Source of the DNA: Winogradskyella vincentii
GTDB lineage: Bacteria > Bacteroidota > Bacteroidia > Flavobacteriales > Flavobacteriaceae
Assembly (NCBI RefSeq): GCF_020166345.1
Contig: NZ_JAIUJS010000002.1
Coordinates: 248,001 to 312,000 of the forward strand
Length of the DNA stretch: 64,000 nucleotides
Reading direction: 5' to 3'
A model generated the notes under the pieces. That model did no database searches. It saw nothing but the letters and a program-made list of their open reading frames with translations, and had not been told where the DNA came from. This document shows positions 44,852 to 55,324 of this stretch, one piece after another; position 1 is the stretch's first letter, and each line of letters opens with the position of its first letter. A program made the position numbers and the translations under genes.

Positions 44852-45688
44852 ATTTATGAATTCTTGAATTAATTCTGCTACATCTTTTAATTGGGCAGAT
44901 AAAACTTCCTTTTCCCAAGGATGTTTTGTGTTGAAGACGTGATCCGCACCATCAATAATAGTTAATTCACAATTCGGGTTCCATTTGTGTAGATTTTCTC
45001 CTTCTTTTATACTTACTGAGGTATCGTTGTCACCATGAATTATTAAGTGAGGGATTGTCAGTTTTTTTATGGCTGATTTGATATTGAGTCTTTCCTCGTT
45101 TACTTTGAAATCTTCGTAAAACTGATAGTAATGTGGCATTTGCTGTTTTGTTCTTCCGTTCATAACGTATTTAACACCAGATTTCTTCCATTCCTCTAAA
45201 TTTCCTATTGTAGCAGTTCGTTTACTAAAATCACAGACACTTGCTAGAGTAATTAATTTTTTGACTCTGGAGTCTTCAGAAGCTTTTATTATGGCAATTC
45301 CACCTCCTCGGCTATGTCCAATGAGGGTGATTTCATTTTTATTGACTTTGGAATTATCTTGAAAATTATGTTCAATCCAATTTAATACATCATTTAAATC
45401 GTCTAGTTCCTTTGTGTAATTGTTGTTGCCAAAAGCTTCAAGATCTGGAAAGTCTATAGGATTTTTAATCGTGCCACCGTTATGAGAAAAATTGAATTTA
45501 ATGAAACAGTAACCAGCGTTCGCAAAATGTTTTGCCATTAAGTTCCATGCGCCCCAATCTTTAAAACCCTTATATCCATGACAAAAAACAACTATTGGAC
45601 ACTCCTTTTCAGTGGTTGAATTAAATACATCTAATAAAATTGGCTTTTTGCCATTTCTCTCTAATACTATATTTTTTAAAATCGTCAT
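44840..45688 (-). CDS. Alpha/beta hydrolase
   Basis: A 282-aa serine hydrolase with the nucleophile S126 in LIGHSRGGG, an acidic residue in IIHGDNDTSV and a histidine in DGADHVFN, i.e. a full triad. The N-terminal motif FCHGYKGFKDWG gives the oxyanion region. It belongs to the dienelactone-hydrolase/alpha-beta hydrolase superfamily; substrate unknown. The first four bases overlap the addB 3' end. Confidence 0.85.
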   Translation of the reverse strand: MTILKNIVLERNGKKPILLDVFNSTTEKECPIVVFCHGYKGFKDWGAWNLMAKHFANAGYCFIKFNFSHNGGTIKNPIDFPDLEAFGNNNYTKELDDLNDVLNWIEHNFQDNSKVNKNEITLIGHSRGGGIAIIKASEDSRVKKLITLASVCDFSKRTATIGNLEEWKKSGVKYVMNGRTKQQMPHYYQFYEDFKVNEERLNIKSAIKKLTIPHLIIHGDNDTSVSIKEGENLHKWNPNCELTIIDGADHVFNTKHPWEKEVLSAQLKDVAELIQEFINKKA

Positions 45689-48447
45689 TGATTTAGTTCT
45701 TTTTCAACAAAATTTAATTTTGGATTACAAATTTCAGATATCAACTTCTTTAATTCAACTTCGAAATTAGATAGAGTATCTAAGGTTATTTCTTGGTTTT
45801 TTGTTCTGGACTTAGCAGATGACTTGGTGCCAAATTTTAAAAACCCTTTTTTAAGATTTTTAAATGATATTATGCCAGCTTCTACTGGAAGTTGAATTGC
45901 GTTTTGTTTGTGCAACATATAGGCATAACACAAAATCTGGAAGGATTTGCTGTATTTATCATAGTCTGATGTTATGTCGGGCCACTCAACTATTTCAACC
46001 TTTCCTTGATCAACCTTTCCGGTTTTATAATCTATTATTCTCGTAACACCATTAAATTCGTCTACTCTATCAACAGTTCCTTTCAATTTAAAAGGAAAGT
46101 TAAACCCATCTACCCGTATATCAATAGATGATTCTATTTCAATTGCTTTTATTTTTATTTTGTTTCCCGTCTTTAGACTTTCTTTTTCATCTTCAATAAA
46201 TGATTTGATATAGTGTTGTGCAATATTGAATATGATAAGATTCTTACCTTTCGTAAAATCACCTTCTTTATATAATAATTTAAAATGTTTTGTAACGGTA
46301 GCTTCAATTAAAGCAAATAATGAATCTAAATAATCGAGGGTTAAGTATTGATCAATTATTGGGTCATAAAAATCTTTTAAGGTCTCATGAATTACAGATC
46401 CCAAGGTATTGAATGCTATATTTTCTTCAACATCTTCGAATTCCTTAATTCCAAGAATTTTTTGATAATAAAAATCTATCGGATTTCTAATGTAGTTGCT
46501 TAAAGACGATGGAGAAAATCCTTTTGACGCAAATTCATGGACCTCCCGCATAACCATATTGGTCTTTGGAACCTCCAGTAATTTATTTTCGATTTTCGGG
46601 ACATGTGGAGAAGCAATAAAATGTTCTATATTATGAATACCTTCAATTTCCAACTGGGTGATAAATCTACTTTTCTCACCACCATTTAATGCATCACTCT
46701 CCGTGTTATAAAGTATATAAACATTTTTTGCGCGTTGTAATAAATGATAAAAATGGTAAGTATAAACAGCATCCTTTTCTTTAAAAGTTGGTAAACCGTT
46801 TTCGATTTTAACATCAAATGGGATAAATGAATTATTGCTTTTACCAGCCGGTAAAATACCTTCATTAACAGAGCTTATAATAACAGTTTCAAAATCTAAC
46901 ACTCTAGACTCTAACATACCCATTATTTGTAAACCTTCTAAAGGTTCGCCCCTAAAATCAAGACTTTCTGAATTTAATAATTCGCTATAAATAGAATTAA
47001 GAGCCACAACCGAGATGAGATGTTTATGGCTACTATTTAAGGCTTTTAATTGATTGAAAAGTGTATTGAATTTATATAGATATTCTAATTCTAGGCCATT
47101 TCTTTTTTTCTCTTTGTCGATTACACTTTTAATTTCAAAAATAATTTTAGAGCATTTATTCAATGCGTTTGTTGGGTTATCTTCCCAACTATCAAAAAAT
47201 AAGCTAATTAATTCTATGTTTCCTTTTGAAATTTCCTTAAGCTTTGAGGCAGACAAATAAGTAAGGTTATAAGTTTGTATATGATTTAAAATATCATTTG
47301 CCGTGTTGCCAGAGGCGGTTTCAAATAATTGGTAAAAGGAAGGATGTGATAGTATGCGGGTCACATCTTTATGATAATAGGAGCTAGCTTCTTTTTTATG
47401 AATTGTAAATAATGCATCAAATGCAGATGCTAATGGCACATATTTTAATGCAAGTCCCATTGTAACATTTAGTGTTTCAATGGATTTTGGCAGTGAATTT
47501 AAAACAGGTATTAATAGGTTTTCTTCACCTAAAACAACCGCAATATCAGACAATGTCTTATTCTTTCTTTGTAAGCCTTCTAATACCTGACCTATATATT
47601 TTGCTTGTCCTATTAGTTTTGGAATACCAATTACTTTGATGTTTTTACTTTCTTTATAGTTGTTGTGCAACCAATTGAAAGGGGCTTTTTTAAAATAATT
47701 CCATGAGTTTTTGTGATGTCTAAAAAATAATCCAGCATCATGAATTGGATCCTTAATGAAGGTCTCGTCTACGTCCCAATAAATATGGGCTAGATCGTTT
47801 TGAAGAAGACCTTGGATAATTATTGATTCTGCTCTGTTTAAAGCATTAAAACCAAGAAAAACATGTGTTTTAGAAGGCTTGTTTTCAATATATACTTCTA
47901 GATTATCACATGCTTCCCTATATATCAATCCCTGGTATCCAAATTTAGAATTCAGAAGGTTTTCGGTAAACTTAGAGTAATATTCCTTGAGTTTATACCA
48001 AAATTTAAGGTGGTTTTTTATAAGGTCTGTTTGGTTTTCTTCCTTAGACCAATGGTTAAGCTCAACAATCGCAGTTAAATAATCAAAAATTTGATTTTGT
48101 TCTACAAGATGCCTGTCAATTTCGTTAAAATCTTGTAGTAGGATTTGGGCCCATTTTGAAAACGATTCGAAAGGTTCAACTTCATCATCTGGTGTTATGC
48201 TTTTATAAGTGCCATATAGACTAAACAGTAAATCGATGTTAGATAACACTTTTAATCCAGACAACTCCTCAACAAACTCCTCAATACTTTTTATTTCTGG
48301 CGAGAAAATAGGTTTGTCAATTAATCCGGCTAATTGATGCTTTAAAAACACACCTGCACGTTTACTTGGTAGGATAAATTGAAGATCTTCAAAATTTAAT
48401 TTTTTATGCTTTAGATCTAACAGTACGGACTTAATGAAACTTACCAT
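45685..48447 (-). CDS. addB: AddB-type nuclease subunit (PD-(D/E)XK)
   Basis: Subunit of an AddAB-like helicase-nuclease for double-strand-break processing. The 920-aa protein has an inactivated UvrD-like helicase fold (LPSKRAGVFLKHQLAG at the start, no Walker A) and a C-terminal PD-(D/E)XK nuclease with GTVDRVDEFNGVTRIIDYKTG (D806). The partner with an intact motor is encoded at 51273-54413, separated by ompA and kbl. The ATG lies 12-14 bases downstream of the ompA terminator, so this gene needs either read-through or a promoter inside ompA. The symbol is used by analogy; members are also named PD-(D/E)XK nuclease. Confidence 0.82.
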   Translation of the reverse strand: MVSFIKSVLLDLKHKKLNFEDLQFILPSKRAGVFLKHQLAGLIDKPIFSPEIKSIEEFVEELSGLKVLSNIDLLFSLYGTYKSITPDDEVEPFESFSKWAQILLQDFNEIDRHLVEQNQIFDYLTAIVELNHWSKEENQTDLIKNHLKFWYKLKEYYSKFTENLLNSKFGYQGLIYREACDNLEVYIENKPSKTHVFLGFNALNRAESIIIQGLLQNDLAHIYWDVDETFIKDPIHDAGLFFRHHKNSWNYFKKAPFNWLHNNYKESKNIKVIGIPKLIGQAKYIGQVLEGLQRKNKTLSDIAVVLGEENLLIPVLNSLPKSIETLNVTMGLALKYVPLASAFDALFTIHKKEASSYYHKDVTRILSHPSFYQLFETASGNTANDILNHIQTYNLTYLSASKLKEISKGNIELISLFFDSWEDNPTNALNKCSKIIFEIKSVIDKEKKRNGLELEYLYKFNTLFNQLKALNSSHKHLISVVALNSIYSELLNSESLDFRGEPLEGLQIMGMLESRVLDFETVIISSVNEGILPAGKSNNSFIPFDVKIENGLPTFKEKDAVYTYHFYHLLQRAKNVYILYNTESDALNGGEKSRFITQLEIEGIHNIEHFIASPHVPKIENKLLEVPKTNMVMREVHEFASKGFSPSSLSNYIRNPIDFYYQKILGIKEFEDVEENIAFNTLGSVIHETLKDFYDPIIDQYLTLDYLDSLFALIEATVTKHFKLLYKEGDFTKGKNLIIFNIAQHYIKSFIEDEKESLKTGNKIKIKAIEIESSIDIRVDGFNFPFKLKGTVDRVDEFNGVTRIIDYKTGKVDQGKVEIVEWPDITSDYDKYSKSFQILCYAYMLHKQNAIQLPVEAGIISFKNLKKGFLKFGTKSSAKSRTKNQEITLDTLSNFEVELKKLISEICNPKLNFVEKELNQ

Positions 48448-48457
48448 GTATTAAAAA

Positions 48458-48488
48458 TAAAAAACGCCCCGTTTAACGGAGCGTTTTT
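48458..48488 (-). terminator. Rho-independent terminator of ompA
   Basis: Stem AAAACGC-CCGTT / AACGG-GCGTTTT with a short loop and T-runs, close to palindromic so it would work from both strands; it lies 25 bases after the stop codon of the OmpA-family gene and 11 bases before the addB ATG. Confidence 0.8.
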
Positions 48489-48512
48489 TAAATATTATTT
48501 AGAAGTATCTAA

Positions 48513-49916
48513 TTAATTTTTTACCAAATTAACTTCAACACGTCTGTTCTCTTTTCTACCAGCTCTAGTTTTGTTATTGGCAATTGGCTTATCTTCTCCA
48601 TATCCTGCAGCAGTTAATCTGTCCGCATTGATTCCATTCGCGATTAAATAATCTCTAACTGCATTTGCTCTTCTTTCAGATAAAGCTTGGTTACTTGATT
48701 TAGAACCTACACTATCAGTATGACCACCAATTGCAAAATTGGCCCTTGGATACTCTTTAAAGATTACAACCATTGCTTGTAATACTTCATCTGTATCTGC
48801 TCTAAATGATGCTTTGCCAGTATCGAATAAAATATCTCTAGCATACGTATTTAATGATTTTACAACCTCCTCAGTTGGCTCTATTACAGGACATCCATCA
48901 TTTGCAACTTCACCAGCTTCATTAGGACATTTATCATCTTTATCTAAAACACCGTCACCATCAGTATCTGGCCATGGACATCCGTTGTTAGCAGCAGGAC
49001 CCGCTTCATTAGGACAGTTATCATCTCCATCTGCAACGCCATCTCCATCAGCATCTGGACAACCCATTAATGCTTTAAGACCAGCTACACTAGGACACTT
49101 ATCATCTTTATCAACAACACCATCTCCATCACTATCAGGACAACCGTTAAATTCGGCTAAACCTGGAGTGTTAGGACAATCGTCTTTAGAATCTTGAATT
49201 CCGTCATTATCAGAATCAGGACATCCGTTGAACATTTCTAAACCAGCTTCTTCTGGACAAGCATCATCTTGATCGTAAATACCGTCGTTATCAGTATCAG
49301 TACCACCAAACTTGAATACTAACCCAACTGAATGTTGGAAATGCTTAGGTAAGTAATCTTCAAAAGCATGCTTATACATAGTTTGAGCTTCTACACCTAA
49401 CTTCTCGTTAAACCAAAATCTCAAACCTAAATTTCCGTTAAGTGTACCAGCACCTACATTGTCTAACCAAGTGTAACCACCACCTACACCTAGGTAAGGC
49501 TCGAATTTTTTAGAGTTTAAAACTTCTTGGAAGCTATAAGAAACCGAACCATCTAAGCTGTAATATGATAAATCATTAACAGAATTAGTTCTTTCTTCTC
49601 CAGTACTTGCATCAACAATTTTGGTACCAAATTTATCGATGCTATTAAGCGTACCACCTGCAGTAAAAGTAAACCCATCGCTTAAATATCTAGAAACTGC
49701 AACTCTAGAAATAGTCGGGAAAATATTCCAGTGATCTGAAACGTTAAAAAACTCATCGAAATAAGGCCCTTGAGGTAAATCCTCACCTACAGGATATGCA
49801 TCTACTGCATTTGTCCCTAAGCTTATAGCCCATGGATTGTTTTTATCTTGCGCATTTGATGTGCTGAAACATACTAAAAGCACTGTAACAAATAATAATC
49901 TGCTAAGATTTTTCAT
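48513..49916 (-). CDS. OmpA-family outer-membrane protein with thrombospondin type 3 repeats
   Basis: A 467-aa protein anchoring the outer membrane to peptidoglycan. Layout: signal peptide (residues 1-22), outer-membrane beta-barrel (about 24-205), five to six calcium-binding thrombospondin type 3 repeats (about 208-345; [20 protein letters not shown] and similar units), and a C-terminal OmpA domain (about 360-467) with [20 protein letters not shown] and NRRVEV. Its promoter is close to consensus (TTG, 19 bases, TACTTTTG). It is a likely major outer-membrane protein. Confidence 0.94.
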   Translation of the reverse strand: MKNLSRLLFVTVLLVCFSTSNAQDKNNPWAISLGTNAVDAYPVGEDLPQGPYFDEFFNVSDHWNIFPTISRVAVSRYLSDGFTFTAGGTLNSIDKFGTKIVDASTGEERTNSVNDLSYYSLDGSVSYSFQEVLNSKKFEPYLGVGGGYTWLDNVGAGTLNGNLGLRFWFNEKLGVEAQTMYKHAFEDYLPKHFQHSVGLVFKFGGTDTDNDGIYDQDDACPEEAGLEMFNGCPDSDNDGIQDSKDDCPNTPGLAEFNGCPDSDGDGVVDKDDKCPSVAGLKALMGCPDADGDGVADGDDNCPNEAGPAANNGCPWPDTDGDGVLDKDDKCPNEAGEVANDGCPVIEPTEEVVKSLNTYARDILFDTGKASFRADTDEVLQAMVVIFKEYPRANFAIGGHTDSVGSKSSNQALSERRANAVRDYLIANGINADRLTAAGYGEDKPIANNKTRAGRKENRRVEVNLVKN

Positions 49917-49952
49917 ATTCTAATTAATTTAATTTTAAGTGTTAATTGTTGG

Positions 49953-49982
49953 CAAAAGTAAGTTGTTAAATTTTATTAACAA
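49953..49982 (-). promoter_or_regulatory. Promoter of the OmpA-family gene
   Basis: On the minus strand: TTG at 49982-49980, a 19-base spacer, and TACTTTTG at 49960-49953. This is one of the best matches to the flavobacterial TTG-N(17-20)-TAnnTTTG promoter in the window; the start codon lies 36 bases downstream. Confidence 0.65.
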
Positions 49983-50039
49983 AGACAAATATATAAAAAT
50001 ATTGTAAAAACGCCCTAAAATAGTGAGTTTCTAACCATT

Positions 50040-51233
50040 TTAAATAATATTTAGAGCTTTCCCAACTTTAACAAAAGCGGCTATGGCTTTATCTAGTTGA
50101 TTTACCTCGTGCGCTGCTGATAATTGTACTCTTATTCTAGCTTTTCCTTTTGGTACAACGGGATAGAAAAATCCGATTACATAAATGCCTTCTTCAAGTA
50201 GCATTTTTGCCATTTTTTGAGCTAATTTGGCATCATATAACATAACAGGAACAATAGCCGAATCACCATCTATTATATCAAAGCCAGCTTCTTTCATGTT
50301 TTTCTTGAAGTATTTGGTGTTCCAATCTAGCTTGTCTCTTAGGGATGTGTCATTTTTTAACATGTCAAAAACCTTTATTGAGGCACCTACAATTGCTGGT
50401 GCAAGTGAATTAGAAAATAAATAAGGTCTTGAACGCTGTCTTAAAATCTCTATGATTTCCTTTTTTGCTGTGGTATAGCCTCCCATTGCTCCTCCCATTG
50501 CTTTGCCAAGTGTACCTGTAATTATGTCAATTCTTCCTAAAACACCCTTTTCTTCAAGTGTGCCAATTCCGGTTTCGCCAATAAATCCAGTAGCATGGCA
50601 TTCGTCTATCATAACCATAGCATCATACTTTTCAGCCAAATCACAAATATTATCTAATGGAGCAACTAAACCATCCATTGAAAAAACACCATCTGTAACA
50701 ATAATTTTATGCCTTGCCCCATTTTCATTTGCAGCAACAAGTTGTTTTTCTAAATCCTCCATATCATTATTCTGGTAACGATATCTGGCTGCTTTACACA
50801 ACCTAACGCCATCAATAATAGATGCATGATTCAGAGAATCTGAGATAATGGCATCTTCCTTTCCTAAAAGTGGCTCAAAAACTCCACCATTAGCATCAAA
50901 AGCGGCAGCATATAAAATAGTATCTTCTGTCCCGTAAAAATCTGCAATTTTCTGCTCAAGTTCTTTGTGGATGTCTTGAGTACCACATATAAATCTAACA
51001 GAAGACATACCAAAACCATGTGAGTCTAATGTTTCTTTGGCTGCTTCAATTACTTCTGGGTGTGAGGATAAACCCAAATAATTATTTGCGCAAAAGTTTA
51101 AAACTTTTTCTCCTGTATTCAATGTAATTTCTGCACCCTGAGGAGACGTTATAATTCTTTCTTCTTTGAATAAGCCAGCCTCTTTAATTGATTCAATTTC
51201 TTTTTGTAAATAGTGTTTTATAGAACCGTACAT
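50040..51233 (-). CDS. kbl: Glycine C-acetyltransferase (2-amino-3-ketobutyrate CoA ligase)
   Basis: PLP enzyme of threonine degradation that cleaves 2-amino-3-ketobutyrate to glycine and acetyl-CoA. The 397-aa protein shows [15 protein letters not shown] near residue 47, the [10 protein letters not shown] motif near 210 and the PLP lysine in [13 protein letters not shown] near 243, then [13 protein letters not shown]. It has its own promoter and lies 39 bases from the addA 3' end. The related serine palmitoyl-type acyltransferases are alternatives but the motif set fits Kbl. Confidence 0.95.
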   Translation of the reverse strand: MYGSIKHYLQKEIESIKEAGLFKEERIITSPQGAEITLNTGEKVLNFCANNYLGLSSHPEVIEAAKETLDSHGFGMSSVRFICGTQDIHKELEQKIADFYGTEDTILYAAAFDANGGVFEPLLGKEDAIISDSLNHASIIDGVRLCKAARYRYQNNDMEDLEKQLVAANENGARHKIIVTDGVFSMDGLVAPLDNICDLAEKYDAMVMIDECHATGFIGETGIGTLEEKGVLGRIDIITGTLGKAMGGAMGGYTTAKKEIIEILRQRSRPYLFSNSLAPAIVGASIKVFDMLKNDTSLRDKLDWNTKYFKKNMKEAGFDIIDGDSAIVPVMLYDAKLAQKMAKMLLEEGIYVIGFFYPVVPKGKARIRVQLSAAHEVNQLDKAIAAFVKVGKALNII

Positions 51234-51253
51234 ATTTTTAATCTTTTATAAGG

Positions 51254-51283
51254 CAAAGATACAAGCAATAGACTAGACTTCAA
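51254..51283 (-). promoter_or_regulatory. Promoter of kbl
   Basis: On the minus strand: TTG at 51283-51281 (inside the end of addA), a 19-base spacer and TATCTTTG at 51261-51254, an exact TTG-N19-TAnnTTTG match, 20 bases before the kbl ATG. Confidence 0.6.
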
Positions 51284-54200
51284 TAACATCCACCTCTTCA
51301 TTTATGTAAACCAGAATTTTATTAATTACCTTATAGTTCATTTCATTTAAAACAGACTCATAATCAAGTAATTGATTTGAGTAAGATGACTTATGTTCAC
51401 CTGTTTTATAGTCAATAATTATAACCTCATTTTTTGTATTGATATTTAATCGGTCTGGCCTTATTTGTCGGCCTGTCTTAGTAATGATATCTACTTCATT
51501 GAAGATATTATATTCATTAGAGAAATAATGCTTCAATGCCTCATGATTAATGACTTCATCAATAATTAATGTGAGCGATTTTAACTCTTCTTTTGCTAAA
51601 TTGCCTGATAGCACCATATCTTCTAATGCGAAGGAAATGTCGTTAGGTGTTTTGATTTTAGAAAGCAACTCATGAATTAAATTTCCTCTCTCCATAGCCT
51701 TTTGTTGCTTTGTGTCCCAAAGCAGCCCGGATTTAGTAATAATTTGCAGATTATGGTCCTCTTTTTTGGAGGAGATTAAGTTTAATGAAATAGATTTATC
51801 TGAAGACTCAATTTGCGTTGAATGATCTTTTTGTTCGTTTACCCCAAAGTTATATTCAGTCTTGTTGTCGGCCCATTGTCCAATGGATTGAAGATAAGAT
51901 ATAAGCATACCTGCATATGTCTTAGTATTTAACTCTCCCTTAGAGCTGAAGTCTTTTTTAGAGATTATATATAATTGTTCAATTGGTCTGGTAAGAGCAA
52001 CATAGAGTAGGTTAATATTGTCCAACTCTAATTGATGCTGGTGAGTATCATAAATGGATTTACCTGTTTCTCCAAATTGTTCAATATCATTGTTATAATT
52101 GATTAATAGAGAATCAAAACCTTCGGATTCATTTCTGTCTAGAGGAAACCAAACTTTTGGATTGAGTTCCTTATATACATTTAACTCTGCAAATGGGAAA
52201 ATAACTATAGGAAACTCAAGGCCTTTAGACTTGTGAATTGTCATAATTCTCACCGCATTTAAATTAGCTGGAGAAGATATGCTTAACTTATCTTTTTTAT
52301 GCTCAAAATAATCTAGAAATTGGTCTAGACCAGAGTTTCGCTTTTGAGTAAATTCTAATACAAAATCGAGGTAGTATTGCAAAAATGCATCAGGTTCATT
52401 GTTAAGTTCAAAAGTTCTTATTATTTCTTCAATTAATTCATAAAGAGGCAACTGTAATAATTCCTTAAGATTAACAACATAGCCAATTGATATTAGACTG
52501 TTGAGACTATCTTTTAAATTGGATTTATTGTGTGTTAGGTAAAATGAATGCTTGTCAGAGAGGTTTTTTAATTCAGAAATAAATGTTAGGAATTCAATTT
52601 TGGCAGTGGTATTCTCAGGTTGTATTAACAACTTGATGAGATTATTAATAAATACAACTTTTTTAGAATTTTTAATTAGCAGGGTTTCAGATGATGTAAT
52701 TTCAATAGAATTATTTGTCAAATAATCTGAAACGGCTACACCCTCTTTATGTTTTCTAACCAATACACAGATGTCTCTCAATTCATATCCATTTTTAAGA
52801 CAAGTTTGAATCTTTTCTAGGACTTTCTGAGAGTATATTATTGACTTATCCTCTTCATTTTCAGAATCATCTATAAAACTGAGATTAACATAACCAGATT
52901 TATTAATCGCTATATTCTGTTTTGAATTTTGATATAGTTCAGAATAAGTCTCACTGGCTAAATAAGAATGACTTAAATAATTGAACAATCCGTTGTTAAA
53001 TTTTACAATTTCAATACAACTTCGATAGTTCGTGTCCAATGACTCTACTCTGGCATCAACGTGAAACGGGTTCTCCTTTTTGTTGTAAAGGTCTATGAAT
53101 TGCTCTACTTTTCCGCCTCGCCATCTATATATTGCCTGTTTGGCGTCTCCTACCAGCATTAAAGATCCATTATTTGTCGAAAGAGCATTATCAACTAACG
53201 GAATTAAATTGTTCCACTGCATCACAGATGTGTCTTGGAATTCATCGATGAAATGATGTCTAAATTTTTCACCTAGGCGCTCATAAATAAATGGAGTAGG
53301 TTGGTCTTTAACTTCATTGCTAATTAGGGTATTAAATTCTGAAATCAGCAATATATTTTTTTCCTCTTGAATCGTTTTAAGTTCATATTTAATTGCGTTT
53401 AAAACAGATAAGGGTGTTATATTCCGAAGTATTTCGTTTAGTAGCTTAAGATTATAAATTAATTTTTTTTGCTTTTTGTAATTATGCTCTATTTCTGGAA
53501 GAATTGCTTGAATAGTTTCAGCAATATGATTTTCTAATTTGCTAGAATATAGACCAGTGCCATTTTCAATATTTTCTTCAAGTTTATTTTTGTATAAATC
53601 CTTGAGATTTAATTTAGACGCTTTCAAAAAATGATTTGGCAGAGTTTTTCTGGTAAAATCTTCAAAACTTAAACCAGACTCTTCAATTAAGGTTAGGGTT
53701 TTATTTGCAATCTTTTTAATGTCATTTTCTAAACTTTGTTTGTCGTTGTAAATGCAACCCTTTAACCTTTTGAAATCGTCTAGTGTTTTATTTTTCAGAC
53801 CTTTAATTGCTTGTAAATCATTCTCGTTTACAAGTAATTTGGAAATATTATTAAAATCATAGCTTACATCCCAACTTTTGTCGTCGTCTGCCTTTTCAAT
53901 AGCGAAGTCAACTAAAATTTTTGTCAAGCCCTTATCGGTTCCTGCCTTGCTTATTAAACTATCAACAGCCTCAGCTAATAGTCTCTCTTGATCTAATTCA
54001 ACTTCGAAATTTACAGGCAACTTTAGATCTCTCGCAAATGTTCTTATAACACGATGTGTAAAACCATCTATTGTTGAAATATCAAATGCGCCATAGTTAT
54101 GGATGATTCGTTTTAATATTTGTTGGGCCTTAACCTCTAAATCAATTGGAGTAATTTTTAATTCATCACAGATAGCAGTAAACATTTCGTGTGATTTTGC

Positions 54201-54413
54201 CGATGGATCTTGTGATGAAAAAATCTTAAGCATATTTATTATACGCTCTTTCATTTCTGCAACAGCCTTATTGGTAAAGGTAATGGCTAATAAGTGTTTG
54301 AAATATTCAGGATCCTCGGAGGCAATTAATATTTTTAAGTAAGATTTAGTGAGAGTAAATGTTTTGCCACTTCCAGCCGAAGCATTATATATTTTAAAGG
54401 TAGAATATTGCAA
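51273..54413 (-). CDS. addA: AddA-type UvrD-family helicase-nuclease subunit
   Basis: Motor and nuclease subunit of an AddAB-type end-processing enzyme. The 1046-aa protein has Walker A at residues 12-18 (NASAGSGKTFTLT), the motif II region FIDEFQDTS near 393, ANYRSC-like motif LDTNYRSCIEIVKF, the later MTIHKSKGLEFPIVIFPF motif and a C-terminal PD-(D/E)XK nuclease with RPDRLN and VIIIDYKTG (D1001). Its partner addB lies at 45685-48447 on the same strand. The two subunits are not adjacent here, unlike many operons. Confidence 0.9.
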   Translation of the reverse strand: MQYSTFKIYNASAGSGKTFTLTKSYLKILIASEDPEYFKHLLAITFTNKAVAEMKERIINMLKIFSSQDPSAKSHEMFTAICDELKITPIDLEVKAQQILKRIIHNYGAFDISTIDGFTHRVIRTFARDLKLPVNFEVELDQERLLAEAVDSLISKAGTDKGLTKILVDFAIEKADDDKSWDVSYDFNNISKLLVNENDLQAIKGLKNKTLDDFKRLKGCIYNDKQSLENDIKKIANKTLTLIEESGLSFEDFTRKTLPNHFLKASKLNLKDLYKNKLEENIENGTGLYSSKLENHIAETIQAILPEIEHNYKKQKKLIYNLKLLNEILRNITPLSVLNAIKYELKTIQEEKNILLISEFNTLISNEVKDQPTPFIYERLGEKFRHHFIDEFQDTSVMQWNNLIPLVDNALSTNNGSLMLVGDAKQAIYRWRGGKVEQFIDLYNKKENPFHVDARVESLDTNYRSCIEIVKFNNGLFNYLSHSYLASETYSELYQNSKQNIAINKSGYVNLSFIDDSENEEDKSIIYSQKVLEKIQTCLKNGYELRDICVLVRKHKEGVAVSDYLTNNSIEITSSETLLIKNSKKVVFINNLIKLLIQPENTTAKIEFLTFISELKNLSDKHSFYLTHNKSNLKDSLNSLISIGYVVNLKELLQLPLYELIEEIIRTFELNNEPDAFLQYYLDFVLEFTQKRNSGLDQFLDYFEHKKDKLSISSPANLNAVRIMTIHKSKGLEFPIVIFPFAELNVYKELNPKVWFPLDRNESEGFDSLLINYNNDIEQFGETGKSIYDTHQHQLELDNINLLYVALTRPIEQLYIISKKDFSSKGELNTKTYAGMLISYLQSIGQWADNKTEYNFGVNEQKDHSTQIESSDKSISLNLISSKKEDHNLQIITKSGLLWDTKQQKAMERGNLIHELLSKIKTPNDISFALEDMVLSGNLAKEELKSLTLIIDEVINHEALKHYFSNEYNIFNEVDIITKTGRQIRPDRLNINTKNEVIIIDYKTGEHKSSYSNQLLDYESVLNEMNYKVINKILVYINEEVDVIEV

Positions 54414-54480
54414 AAGATTAATTTTATACCAAAATAGGGAATCTTAATAATTAATTTAGATTTTCTTATTCTCATTATCG

Positions 54481-54488
54481 TAATTTTG
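54481..54488 (+). promoter_or_regulatory. -7 promoter box of sodA
   Basis: TAATTTTG matches TAnnTTTG exactly, 34 bases upstream of the ATG, in the gap between divergent addA and sodA. Confidence 0.5.
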
Positions 54489-54522
54489 TTAATAATGAAT
54501 TATTAATCTAAAATCAATAATT

Positions 54523-55131
54523 ATGGCTTTTGAATTACCGAAATTAAAATATGCTTATGATGCTTTAGAACCGCACATTGATGCGCGTACAATGGAGATT
54601 CACCACTCAAAGCACCACAACGGATACACAACAAAGTTAAATGCAGCAATAGATGGAACTGATTTAGACGGAAAGTCTATTGAAGATATATTAACAAACT
54701 TGGATATGTCTAATTCTGCGGTTAGAAATAACGGAGGCGGATTTTACAATCATAGTTTGTTTTGGGAAGTAATGAATCCAGAAGATAGAGGCTATTTATC
54801 TGGAGAACTAAAAGATGCTATTGAAGCAGAGTTTGGATCTAAAGATGCCTTTATTGAGGCATTTAGTAAGGCGGCTGCAACTCAATTTGGTTCTGGTTGG
54901 GCATGGTTGTGCGTTCATAAAGGAGGTAAGGTAGAGGTTTGTTCTACACCTAACCAAGACAACCCATTAATGCCTGGAGTTAGTTGTGGAGGAACACCAA
55001 TATTAGGATTGGATGTATGGGAACACGCTTACTATTTAAATTACCAAAATAGAAGACCAGATTATATTGCGGCATTTTTTAAAGTAATTAACTGGAACGA
55101 AATAGAAAGAAGATACGCAGAAGCGAAATAA
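54523..55131 (+). CDS. sodA: Superoxide dismutase (Fe/Mn family)
   Basis: Converts superoxide to hydrogen peroxide and oxygen. The 202-aa protein has all four metal ligands: H27 ([11 protein letters not shown]), H77 (GFYNHSLFW), D164 and H168 (DVWEHAYYL). The glycine-rich GGGFYNH and the glutamine in NQDNPLM (near 145) are the Mn-type or cambialistic markers. It is monocistronic with its own promoter and terminator. Confidence 0.96.
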   Translation: MAFELPKLKYAYDALEPHIDARTMEIHHSKHHNGYTTKLNAAIDGTDLDGKSIEDILTNLDMSNSAVRNNGGGFYNHSLFWEVMNPEDRGYLSGELKDAIEAEFGSKDAFIEAFSKAAATQFGSGWAWLCVHKGGKVEVCSTPNQDNPLMPGVSCGGTPILGLDVWEHAYYLNYQNRRPDYIAAFFKVINWNEIERRYAEAK

Positions 55132-55154
55132 ATAGAATATTCTTTTTCAATTTG

Positions 55155-55184
55155 CCCAAGTCTTTTAAGGCTTGGGTTTTTTTG
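55155..55184 (+). terminator. Rho-independent terminator of sodA
   Basis: Stem GCCCAAG / CTTGGGT with a loop around TCTTTTAAGG and a run of seven Ts, 23 bases after the stop codon. Confidence 0.8.
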
Positions 55185-55220
55185 TTTGGGACTAGGATAT
55201 TTTTGAAGATGTGCAAAATG

Positions 55221-55293
55221 AAAAAAGGTGAACAGAGAGTTCACCTTTTTTGCCCCAAATCTACCATAAACTTAACCTACTTATGTTATGGTG
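55221..55293 (-). ncRNA. Predicted small RNA, copy 1 of a tandem pair
   Basis: On the minus strand a promoter (TTG at 55324-55322, 17-base spacer, TATATTTG at 55304-55297) is followed by about 73 bases beginning near GTCACCATAAC, containing the conserved core and ending in a terminator: stem AAAAAAGGTGAAC / GTTCACCTTTTTT with loop TCTCT. There is no coding frame of notable length. The combination of promoter, discrete body and terminator defines a small RNA gene of about 73 nt. Function unknown. Confidence 0.6.
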
Positions 55294-55296
55294 ACT

Positions 55297-55324
55297 CAAA
55301 TATAAGTGGACTATAATTTAACAA
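55297..55324 (-). promoter_or_regulatory. Promoter of small RNA copy 1
   Basis: TTG-N17-TATATTTG on the minus strand, a full consensus match, ending a few bases before the predicted small RNA start. Confidence 0.55.

Noticed and set aside
48739..49197. Plus-strand open frame (152 codons) opposite the OmpA gene
   Set aside because: Its Ser/Pro-rich repeats mirror the thrombospondin type 3 repeats of the true gene on the other strand.
48900..49310. Regular DNA repeats resembling a tandem-repeat or CRISPR-like array
   Set aside because: The period follows the codons of calcium-binding thrombospondin type 3 repeats; units differ in sequence and have no constant spacers.
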